Shown: in pieces, positions 51,390 through 63,500 of the stretch | How positions within the stretch are numbered: position 1 is the first letter of the stretch | How the letters are laid out: every line of letters starts with the position of its first letter | NCBI RefSeq assembly: GCF_014197255.1 | Contig: NZ_JACIFE010000001.1 | Location: 248,001 to 312,000 of the forward strand | DNA from: Bartonella fuyuanensis | Lineage (GTDB): Bacteria; Pseudomonadota; Alphaproteobacteria; Rhizobiales; Rhizobiaceae | Reading direction: 5' to 3' | DNA: 64,000 nucleotides | Position numbers and translations under genes: made by a program | Notes under the pieces: generated by a model | The model's database searches: none | The model's input: the letters and a program-made list of their open reading frames with translations, nothing else | Told to the model about the DNA's origin: nothing

Positions 51390-52812
51390 GAAGGTTTCTG
51401 AAAATCTCAATCAGGGAATTGTTGTTGTAAAATTGTTGGAAAGAAAATTTTTTGTGGTGTGATAAGGCAATGTCATTTTTTCGGTTGTCGAAGGGAATGA
51501 ATTGTTATTGAGTAGAATAAACGCAGGTGACAGAAGGCTTTTGTAATACGCAATGTATTTATCTACCCTCGATATTTTTATTCCCTTGATTGAAAAATTT
51601 ACAAGAGAAACTATTTAACGTGGACTAAATATCAGAGGCTATTAAAGGAAAATTTTTAAAGTATTTTCATTATGCGCGTTATTGCCTGATTATTACGTGT
51701 TATTAAACGTAAGAATAGTAATTAAAGCAAATGCAATTCTAAGAGCATAAAAAGATAAAAAGTTCAATATAAAAAATGAGAAATGCATTAAACTAAAGAG
51801 CATCGTTTCGTAAAACTTTGCTTTGTGTAAAGGAGTAGTTGCAGTTCTCCAAAGATTGATAGTATTTCGTATTGCATGAAATGAAGTGTGTCTTATCCGT
51901 TTACCTGTCCATCTTAATTGAAAAAAGTTATCTTGTTGTATTGTAAAACACGTTCGTTTATAGGATGGTAAGGTATGTACAATTTTATATAGAAGAATAT
52001 TCAGAGTAAAATTTACTTGTAGCGCCTGTGAAGTAATAAGCAAGTCTCCAATGTTATGATAGCGCTTGAATTTGAGGCTATTTATAAGAAGCATTTTTAT
52101 TCTTTTATTAAATTTAACGCAATTTGTTGATTTATAAAGATAATATATTGTTATTTATATTGAATTAAGAGTTTTGAATAGCTTAGGATTCTGTCATTTC
52201 AAATCTCTTGTTGAATCAAGAAAAACTATTGGCTTGTCCATAAAATAAGTGTGATTGGCATGTGGATAAAAACTGTACAAGAAAAGATTAAAAATACTTC
52301 TTCTAAATCGTCTTAGTGTCAAGGCTATAGCCATATTGGGAGCTGGTAAATAGAATAATGGCGTTGCTTTGGCACCTATTCCTCACCATTGTTTGTGATA
52401 CTCAAGGAAAAAAATTAATTGGTTCAATATGTAAGAACTTATGATGAGAAAAGCTTATTCTATTTCCAAATCTCTGTTTAAGTATTTAATCCTGTTGGAA
52501 AGGATATCTACGATCAACATCTTATGATTTTTGGGAAATGTTGTAGTGAAGTGGCATTCAAATTTTATTCTTAAAACAAGGTGAAAGTTAAACAATTCAT
52601 TTTTTATTTTTGTGCAAGCATAAAAAATTACCTATTTTACTGCTATAATGGTGCAATTTTACAAGCCAATAAACGGTTAAGAATATATTATGATAGCATT
52701 AAAATACAAGGAAAGCGCTGTTAAGATAGAGATACCAAAGCATATAAATCTTTTAACTGATGCACACATTCTCTGTTATAATTGATTATCTTGATAGGAT
52801 AGCTGATCCTTT
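51390..52812. other. Convergent intergenic region transglycosylase gene/tRNA-Ala (about 1.4 kb), contains repeat copy R8
   Basis: No gene is supported. A 133-codon minus-strand frame at 51693-52094 overlaps the repeat copy and has no ribosome binding site or recognisable family. Around 52320 the plus strand reads KAIAILGAGK followed by a stop, which may be a trace of a decayed nucleotide-binding protein, but this is weak. A single consensus DnaA box in reverse (TGTGGATAA, 52261-52269) is present and not clustered with others. Confidence 0.5.
52020..52205 (+). repeat. Dispersed non-coding repeat, copy R8 (degraded)
   Basis: The weakest of the eight copies. CTGTGAAGTAATAAGCAAG, then ATGTTATGATAGCGCTTGAA, then TATTTATAAGAAGCATTTTT and ATTCTTTTATTAAAT follow the same order as R1 and R6. 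The core is reduced to TTAGGATTCTGTCATTTCAA. Confidence 0.4.
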
Positions 52813-52888
<76 letters not shown>

Positions 52889-53006
52889 TATAAAACAAAT
52901 TTCGCTAAAAGGATAGTCTACAATTTCAGCTTTGTTTAAAGCGAGAAAAATTGGAGGTCAAGAAGAATTTGCATTCAATGGAAAAGATGCCTTCTTTATA
53001 CTTTTC

Positions 53007-53387
53007 TTAAATATCGTCATCATTAGTAACACCTCCTCCGAGAATATCAGTAACGTCATCCTCCTCATCGTCATCATCATGAGATAAAAATGTATCATCA
53101 TCATCACTGAGATCTACATCACTATCGTCCAAATCAGGAAGATCATCCCCTTTAGAATCCTCATCATCTTCTTCAAGCAGCATAAAAGCAGACTTTTCAA
53201 GTGCTGTATCAAGCTCTTCAGTGTCAACTTCTTCTTCATTATTTGCTTCAGCTGCGGCAACCTCAAAATAAGAACGCGGATAAGAAATTCCTGTATAAGG
53301 TGACACAATAGGATCGCGATTTAGATCGTAAAATTTTTTTCCTGTTTCTGGATCAACACGTTTAGTTCCAAGTTCTTGTTTTGCCAT
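53007..53387 (-). CDS. FYDLN acid domain protein (TIGR02300 family)
   Basis: Alphaproteobacterial protein of unknown function, 126 residues. The conserved N-terminus MAKQELGTKRVDPETGKKFY DLN, with the FYDLN signature at residues 19-23, is followed by PIVSPYTGISYPRSYFE and then a very acidic tail of Asp, Glu and Ser runs to the C-terminus (for example DDDEEDDVTDILGG). No catalytic or membrane feature is seen. In Rhizobiales it normally stands divergent to aroA, as here, and next to a tRNA-Ala. The acidic tail suggests binding to a basic partner, but no role is established. Confidence 0.92.
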   Translation of the reverse strand: MAKQELGTKRVDPETGKKFYDLNRDPIVSPYTGISYPRSYFEVAAAEANNEEEVDTEELDTALEKSAFMLLEEDDEDSKGDDLPDLDDSDVDLSDDDDTFLSHDDDDEEDDVTDILGGGVTNDDDI

Positions 53388-53545
53388 AAATCGCGCCTCT
53401 TTGATTAACTATTATTCCATTAAAAGATAAATTCCATGGTGCTTAATCGAAAAATAATGCTTTTGTCAAAGATAAATCCACAGTTCCACATAGATTTTTT
53501 CATGACGTTCTTTAAAGTATGTGCTAAAGGATGCATAATTTATAA

Positions 53546-55536
<1,991 letters not shown>

Positions 55537-55668
55537 ATTTGTTAAGGTAATTTCCAGCCTAGCGCTAACTTTATTTTCCTGTGTTCAAGGAAAAAGGCAG
55601 GAGGTTGCTTATGTTAACACTAACCTAGCGCTCATACCTTATGATAAAGGTGTCTATTAGGAGTTCTT
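55537..55668 (+). promoter_or_regulatory. rpsA leader with mini-ORF and paired motifs, possible autoregulatory region
   Basis: CAGGAGG at 55599-55605 is followed 5-6 bases later by ATG TTA ACA CTA ACC TAG (55611-55628), a five-codon ORF with a better ribosome binding site than many genes here. TAGCGCT occurs twice (about 55560 and 55626) and AGCGCT is self-complementary, so the copies can pair; outside them AAGGTA and TACCTT can also pair, in nested order. The rpsA ribosome binding site (AGGAG) lies just after. Control of S1 synthesis by its own mRNA leader is known in E. coli; equivalence here is inferred. Confidence 0.4.
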
Positions 55669-57369
55669 ATGTCACAGTACAATCCTACAACAGCGGATTT
55701 TGAAGCCCTTTTAACAGAATCTTTTCGAATCAATGATCTAAATGAAGGATCTGTTGTTAAAGGTCGTATTATTGCAATCGAAAAAGATATGGCCATTATT
55801 GATGCTGGGCTTAAAGTCGAAGGACGTATTCCTCTCAAAGAATTTGGAGCTAAAGCAAAGGATGGTTCTTTGCAAGTTGGCGATGAAGTTGAAGTTTTCA
55901 TTGAACGCATTGAAAATGCGATGGGTGAAGCTGTTTTATCGCGTGAAAAAGCACGGCGTGAAGAAAGTTGGATCCGTTTGGAGGAAAAATTCAATGCTGG
56001 TGTACGTGTTGATGGCGTTATTTTTAGCCAAGTAAAAGGTGGTTTTACAGTTGATCTTGATGGTGCCGTTGCTTTTTTGCCTCGCAGCCAAGTTGATATT
56101 CGTCCCATTCGTGATGTTTCACCTCTCATGCATAATTCACAGTCTTTTGAAATTTTGAAGATGGATCGACGTCGTGGCAATATCGTAGTCTCACGTCGCA
56201 CCGTCTTAGAAGAAAGTCGTGCCGAGCAACGTTCAGAAATCGTACAAAATCTTGAAGAAAACCAAATCGTTGAAGGTGTGGTGAAAAATATCACAGATTA
56301 TGGTGCTTTTGTTGATCTCGGAGGGATTGACGGTCTCTTACACGTTACAGATATAGCATGGCGGCGTGTTAACCACCCATCTGAGGTTCTCACAATTGGT
56401 CAAACGATTAAAGTTCAGATTATTCGTATCAATCAAGATACACACCGTATTTCTCTTGGCATGAAACAGCTTGAAAGTGACCCTTGGGAAAGTATTAGTT
56501 TACGATATCCAATTGGTAAAAAAATTACGGGTACTGTTACCAACATTACTGATTACGGTGGTTTTGTTGAAATTGAACCAGGAATTGAAGGGCTGATCCA
56601 TATTTCTGAAATGAGCTGGACAAAGAAAAATGTTCATCCTGGAAAAATTCTGTCCACATCACAGGAAGTAGAAGTGGTTGTTCTTGAAATTGATCCTTCT
56701 AAACGACGTATTTCTCTTGGCTTAAAGCAAACATTTGAAAATCCATGGGAAGCTTTTGCCAATAAATTTCCTATCAATTCGCAAATTGAAGGAGAGGTTA
56801 AAAATAAAACAGAATTTGGTCTATTTATTGGGCTTGAAGGCGATGTTGATGGTATGGTTCATCTATCTGATCTTGATTGGAACCGCCCTGGTGAACAAGT
56901 TATTGATACTTACAATAAAGGCGATATCGTTAAAGCTGTGGTACTTGATGTTGACATCGAAAAAGAGCGTATCTCTCTTGGAATTAAGCAGCTTTCTAAT
57001 GACAAAGTTGGAGAAGCAGCGGCTTCTGGTGAATTGCGAAAAGGTGCTGTTGTAACATGTGAAGTTACTGCTGTTAACGACAATGATATTGATGTGAAAT
57101 TGATTGACCACAGTCTTGAGACAACCATTCGCCGTGTTGACTTAGCGCGTGATCGTGATGAGCAACGCCCTGAACGTTTTGCAATTGGGCAAAAGGTTGA
57201 TGCTCGTATTACAGCATTTGATAAAAAAACACGTAAAATTTCAGTATCGATCAAAGCTTTAGAAATTGCAGAGGAAAAAGAAGCTGTTGCGCAATATGGT
57301 TCTACAGATTCAGGTGCTTCTCTTGGTGATATTCTTGGTGCAGCTTTGAAAAAACAAGAACAAGATTAA
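55669..57369 (+). CDS. rpsA: 30S ribosomal protein S1
   Basis: Large RNA-binding ribosomal protein that captures mRNA on the 30S subunit, 566 residues. Six S1 (OB-fold) repeats can be followed, at about residues 30-95, 112-180, 197-265, 282-352, 369-437 and 455-525. Examples are KGRIIAIEKDMAIIDAGLKV, GVVKNITDYGAFVDLGGIDG, GTVTNITDYGGFVEIEPGIE and GEVKNKTEFGLFIGLEGDVD, each followed by the RISLGxKQ-type ending. The tail GASLGDILGAALKKQEQD is usual in Alphaproteobacteria. AGGAG lies 6 bases before the ATG. A terminator follows at 57393. Confidence 0.97.
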   Translation: MSQYNPTTADFEALLTESFRINDLNEGSVVKGRIIAIEKDMAIIDAGLKVEGRIPLKEFGAKAKDGSLQVGDEVEVFIERIENAMGEAVLSREKARREESWIRLEEKFNAGVRVDGVIFSQVKGGFTVDLDGAVAFLPRSQVDIRPIRDVSPLMHNSQSFEILKMDRRRGNIVVSRRTVLEESRAEQRSEIVQNLEENQIVEGVVKNITDYGAFVDLGGIDGLLHVTDIAWRRVNHPSEVLTIGQTIKVQIIRINQDTHRISLGMKQLESDPWESISLRYPIGKKITGTVTNITDYGGFVEIEPGIEGLIHISEMSWTKKNVHPGKILSTSQEVEVVVLEIDPSKRRISLGLKQTFENPWEAFANKFPINSQIEGEVKNKTEFGLFIGLEGDVDGMVHLSDLDWNRPGEQVIDTYNKGDIVKAVVLDVDIEKERISLGIKQLSNDKVGEAAASGELRKGAVVTCEVTAVNDNDIDVKLIDHSLETTIRRVDLARDRDEQRPERFAIGQKVDARITAFDKKTRKISVSIKALEIAEEKEAVAQYGSTDSGASLGDILGAALKKQEQD

Positions 57370-57392
57370 TCATAAACGTTGATGTTGTTATT

Positions 57393-57428
57393 AAGGTCAT
57401 TCGTTTTAGGAGTGACCTTTTTATTTTT
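57393..57428 (+). terminator. Intrinsic terminator of the aroA-cmk-rpsA operon
   Basis: Stem AAGGTCA/TGACCTT (7 bp) with a 13-base loop, followed by TTTATTTTTT, 24 bases after the rpsA stop. Confidence 0.82.
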
Positions 57429-57581
57429 TAAGAAATTGTTTGCTCGTTTTTTTAATTATTACGTCAAAAAATTGCAAATAAAAACAAAAAGTTTGTTTTT
57501 TAGCTATCAACGGCTCATTATTCAGATAAAATGTTTACAATTTAAATAAAAAACTATGTAATTGAATAATAATGGAACAGT

Positions 57582-60500
57582 ATGGCGGGCATAATACCTT
57601 TCATCAAGCAGTTTTTTTCGTACAAAGAGGAAAAAGACTATTTTATTAATACGGATTTTCCTCTTCGTGCAATTTATAAAGTACAGGAAGACCTTTATAG
57701 CTTAGGATATGATTTGGCTTCTGGTAAAGAGATTTTACTTCCTGAATATGAAAGAATAGAAGATTTTCGCAGGAGATTGAATGAAAATGCTAAACTTATT
57801 CTTCATGCGTTTCATGCCAGTGATTTTGCTGCCCGAAATGATGAGACTATAGCGCCGTCGGCTCAATGGCTTCTTGATAATCATTACACCATTGATAAAG
57901 CCGTAAGACAGCTACGTTGTAACTTATCCAAGTCCTTCATAAAGAAACTTCCTCTTTTTACACAAAAAGCAGAAATACCACGAATTTTTGCTTTAACTTG
58001 GCTTTATATTGCGCATACCGATAGCAGCTTTTCACAAGAGACACTCACTGCTATGATCAATGGATTTCAAGAAGCTTGTGCGCTCACAATTGGTGAATTG
58101 TGGGCCCTTCCTTCTGTTATGCAAATGCTGTTAATTGAAAATGTGCGTCGTCTTTCAGTACGTATTGAAAAAGTGCGACATATGCGCCATCTTGCTGGCC
58201 AAGTAGCCAATAGAATTTCTTGTGTAGAAAATAAAACAAAACTACATTCTATTTTTGCGCAGTATAAACCACTTACTGCTGATCCAACCTTTTCAGCGTA
58301 TTTATTCTATCGTCTGCGCAGTGCATCTATTGATTCAACTGTAGCATTAGCTTGGCTTGAAAAGCAATTGGAAAGCCAAGACAGCAGCTTAGAGATTGCA
58401 ACAGCCGATGAACATACCCGACAAGCTGCAGATGGTGTAACTATGGGCAATATTATCCGTGCTCTTAAAGCTATAGATGATGTTGATTGGACAGTATGGT
58501 TTGAAACGGTGAGTTGTGTTGATTCTATTTTGCGTAAAAATAGTGATTTTTCTGAAATTGATTCTCACTCACGCACGATTTATCGACAAGTCATTGAAAA
58601 AGTTGCACGCTTTTCATCTCTTAGTGAGCTGGAAATTGCACATAAAGTCATAGAAATGGCAAATTCCACTTCTGAAGATATGCCACATTGTTCCTGTGTG
58701 GGGTGGTATCTTGTTGATGACGGTCGTAGCGCTTTTGAAAAGGCTTGTGGATATAGCCCTCCCTTTTTCATAAAATGGGCACATGCTTTCTGTTGCTTAA
58801 AATTGCGAGTCATCGTCATTCCGGTTTCTTTTCTAACGCTTGCTCTTTTGCTTGTAATTTACACCTTTTTACAAATATCTGGCATAACATCATGGATGTC
58901 TCTTTTTTTTACTGCATTGGCAATTTTTCCTGCTATGGATGCTGCTTTTTCCTTCTTTAATACTGTTGTTTCGTGGTTTGTCCCATCAAAGCAACTCATT
59001 GGTTATGAATATAAAGAAGGTATTCCCAAACATGCACGTACAATCGTTGTTGTGCCTACTTTGATGACATCATACGATGATATTGATGAGCAAGTGCATA
59101 CTCTTGAAGTGCACTATCTTTCCAATCCTAAAGGAGCTATTCATTTTGCACTTATTACAGATTGGGTGGATGCTCCATTAAGAGAAACGCAAGATGATTT
59201 TGATTTGTTGCACTATGCACAAAAGAATATTGATAAACTTAATAATCGTTATCATCGTGAAGATATTCCTCTTTTTTTCCTTTTACATCGCCGACGCCTT
59301 TATAATCCAAGCGAAAAATGTTGGATGGGGTGGGAACGAAAGCGCGGCAAACTTCATGAACTCAATCAGCTCTTAAGAGGCAATAAAAATACGAGCTTCT
59401 ATCCTCCCGATCCACGTCTTCCTGTGGATTGTCGTTTTGTTATGACATTGGATTCCGATACACGTCTTACTTCTGAAAGTGTCACAAAACTTGTTGGAAA
59501 GCTTAATCATCCCCTTAATCATCCTCTTTTCGATGCGCAAAGTAGAAAGGTTGTAAAAGGTTATAGCATTTTGCAACCGCGCATTATTCCTTCTCTTACA
59601 ACAGGAAAAAAAACATCAATTCTCCAACGGGTTTTTTCTACTAGCCGTGGTCTTGATCCTTATGTTTTTGCTGTTTCTGATACTTATCAAGATCTATTAG
59701 GAGAAGGTACCTTTATCGGTAAAGGCCTTTATAATATTGATGCATTTGAACAAGCACTTCACGGCAGAATTAAAGAAAATACTGTTCTCAGTCATGATCT
59801 CTTAGAAGGAGGATATGCTCGTACTGCTCTGGTAAGTAGCATAGCAGTCATTGAAGATTATCCGACAGCTTATAATATTGATGTTATGCGTTATCATCGT
59901 TGGATTCGCGGTGATTGGCAACTTTTACCTTATCTTTTTTTCTCTCGTCAAATAAGCTCTGTGACGCGTTGGAAAATGCATGATAATTTACGTCGTTCTC
60001 TCACTCCTCTTATGTGGTTAATTGCGGCATTTGCAGGATGGACTTTTTTACCATTAAAGAGTGCAATTGTTTGGCAAATATTCTTGTTGTTTAGCGTCTT
60101 CATTTCACCCATTTTATGTGTATTAAAAACGCTTGTCTCATCTAATACAGATCATGCTTTGGGTGGACATTTTCAATTAATTTGGAACAAAACTGTTCTT
60201 ACAGGCGCTGATATATTTCTTAAAACGACATTTCTCGCTCATTCGGCGTATTTTATGACCGATGCGATTATTCGTACACTCTATCGTGTGATGATTTCAA
60301 AACAGCACCTTCTTGAATGGACAACCTCTACCGCAACAAAATCAATGCCTAATAGTTTGCGTTTCTATATTTTTACAATGGCACCGGCATCACTTATTGG
60401 TGCTCTTGTTATAACACTACCTTTCTTTGCTGATATCTTTGCAAACTTGATTGCTTTGCCTTTTGGGTTGGCATGGTTTTTTTCACCCTTCATTGCTTGG

Positions 60501-63500
60501 TTGGTGAGTCAACCTTCAACATTTCAAGATAGTCTTAATCTTTCTTTAAAGGATGAAAAAAAACTCCGCTCTATTGCACGACGAACATGGCTTTATTATG
60601 CAACTTTTGTCAATGCACAAAACAACTATTTGCCTCCCGATAATTTTCAAGAAGATCCCGAACCTCTTGTTGCCCAACGTACATCTCCAACGAATATCGG
60701 GGTTTATCTCCTTTCTATTATTGCTGCACGTGATTTTGGCTGGATTGGTTTTGAAGAGACCATCACGCGTATTGAATGTACGTTGCGCTCTCTTGCAAAA
60801 ATGGAAAAGTTCCGTGGTCATCTCTATAATTGGTATGAAACAGATACACTCAGACCTCTTTTGCCTACTTATGTATCAACTGTTGATTCAGGAAATCTTG
60901 CTGGTCATTTGATAACACTCTCTTCTGCTTTAAGTGAATGGGCTGAAAAACCTCATATTTTTTTTCAAAGTGATCGAGAAGGTTTATCGGATGTTCATTC
61001 TATTCTTGAAGAAACCGTCAAAGAAGTTCCAAATCATCAATCCAGTTTACGTCCCTTACGCAAAAGAGTTGAAGAAAATATTACGCATTTTTATCATTCT
61101 GTCCGTACTTTCGTAGAGTATGGCAATACGACCGCTTCTCACATTACGGCTCTTTCACTTACAGCTCATGATATTGTGCACTTAATCGATGAACTCGACC
61201 AAAAAATTCAAACGATAGAATCTGCTCGTGCACTCTCTTGGGCTAAATGCCTTGTAGAAACCTGCAATGCTCATCATCATGATGCTACTGATAATTATGA
61301 TACTGAAAAATTATGCAAGAAACTAAACAAGTTAGCTATAATGGCACGGCAAATAGCCTTTGACATGAAATTTGACTTTTTAGAACAACCTAAACGGCAC
61401 CTCTTATCCATTGGATATCGTGTGCAAGAAAATAAGCTTGATGAAAATTGTTATGATCTCCTTGCTTCTGAAGCACGTCTTGCAAGCTTTTTTGCCATTG
61501 CCAAAGGAGATATAAAACTTAAACATTGGTTTCATCTTGGTCGACTCCTCGTACCTATAGGTTGGAAAAGTGCGCTCCTATCATGGTCTGGTTCCATGTT
61601 CGAATACCTTATGCCATCTCTTGTGATGCATGAACCGTTAGGATCGCTACTAGATCAAACAAATCGATTAATTATTCGTTGTCAAATACAATATGCTCAT
61701 AAACGGAAATTGCCATGGGGGATTTCAGAGGCTGCATTTAACGCTCGCGATCATTTAATGAATTACCAATACGCTCATTTTGGTATTCCAAATCTCGGAC
61801 TTCAACGTGGTCTCTCACGTAATGCTGTCATTGCTCCCTATGCTAGCATCCTAGCGGCACAATATATACCTGCTTGCGCTGTCGCCAATTTAAAACGATT
61901 ACGTGATCTTGGAGCTTTAGGAACATACGGTTATTATGATGCTGTTGATTTTACCCCTTCACGCGTGAAGACAGGGGAAAAATACGCTATTGTGCGTAAT
62001 TATTATGCACACCATCATGGCATGTCTATTCTTGCTCTTAATAATGTTATTTTTCAAGGGCGAATGCGTGATCGTTTTCATCGTAATCCCGTTATTGAAG
62101 CGACTCAATTTCTCTTACAGGAGCGAGCACCACATTTCATTCCTCTACTTCATACCAAAGCCGTTAGTCGTATGCGCAATACATCTCAAGCATTTGATGC
62201 TGCCCCTTTGCGTATTATTACAAACCCATTACTCAAACCACGAGCAACTTTGCTTTTATCAAAAGGCTTTTATTCTATCATGTTAACAGCTAATGGTTCT
62301 GGTTATAGCCGTTGGCATGATTATGCGATTACGCGATTTATTCCTGATGCAACAGAAGATCAACAAGGTACTTTATTCTTTCTACGCGATACGCATAGTG
62401 GACGATGGTGGTCTGTTACGGGTGAACCAACACGTATTATTGAAGAAAAAGCTGTCAGCATTTTTACAGATGAAAAGGCTGAATATACAAAAATAGTTAA
62501 TGGTATAAAATCAACACTTGAATGTCTTATTGCGTCTGAAGGAGATGGCGAAGGTAGACGTATTCAACTACTGAATATGACAAATAAAGATTGTCTTATT
62601 GAAGTTACTTCTTATGGTGAATTAGCGCTTGCAACAATGGACATAGATTGTGCTCATCCTATTTTTTCCCGGATGTTTATAGAGACAGAAATTGCTGAGG
62701 AAGGCAAAACAATTTTTGCCAAAAGGCGCAAATTCTCACCTAGCGATCCTGAAATCTATATTACCCATTTTGTTTCTAGTACAACAGATATCCTCCAAAA
62801 GACAGAAGCTGAAACGGATCGCTCGTTGTTTATTGGACGGGGGAGATCCATTCATCGTCCCGCTGCATTTGACAAAAATACTCATTTCAGTAACAGTCAA
62901 GGTTGTGTTCTTGATCCTATTATGTCATTGCGATGCCGGATAAAAATACCAGCCAATGGAAAATCAGAACTTATTTTTTGGACTTTTGCTGCCCATACAA
63001 AAGAAGCGCTACATAATCATATTAAACATTATCGACAACATGATATGTTTCAAAAAGAACTTTCAAGGGCATGGATGCACTCCCAAGTCGCCCTCTATCA
63101 GCGTGGAACCCAGCTTAAAGAAGCTGTTGTCTATCAAAAATATGCAACACCGCTTATCTATCCCGAACGAAAATGGCGTCTTCCTTCTGAACTATTAGCA
63201 AAAACGCTTGGAAAACAGTCTGATCTTTGGCCCATGTCTATCTCAGGTGACAATCCTATCTGTCTTCTTAGATTAAATAGTGAAGGAAATATAACTGTCT
63301 TGCGTGAGCTCCTCAAAGCACATGAATATTGGCGTATGCGAGGACTCATTGTTGATTTGGTCATTCTCAATGAACAAGCATTTTCTTATATACAAAATAC
63401 ACAACGCGTTCTTGAATGGGTTTGTGAATCTTATCGTCATCATACGCAAGAGGCAGATAAACGCCAACATATTTTCACACTTCGGCGTGATCAAATGAGC

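Noticed and set aside
51693-52094. 133-codon minus-strand open frame, basic then hydrophobic
   Set aside because: Its 5' part lies inside repeat copy R8, there is no ribosome binding site, and the translation matches no family I know. AT-rich antisense of a non-coding repeat easily yields hydrophobic frames.
52261-52269. Consensus DnaA box (TGTGGATAA)
   Set aside because: A single 9-mer is expected by chance in an AT-rich genome; no cluster of boxes or origin-type genes is nearby.
52310-52440. Remnant of a nucleotide-binding enzyme (reads KAIAILGAGK on the plus strand)
   Set aside because: Only ten residues resemble a Rossmann motif before a stop; the downstream frames do not extend it convincingly.
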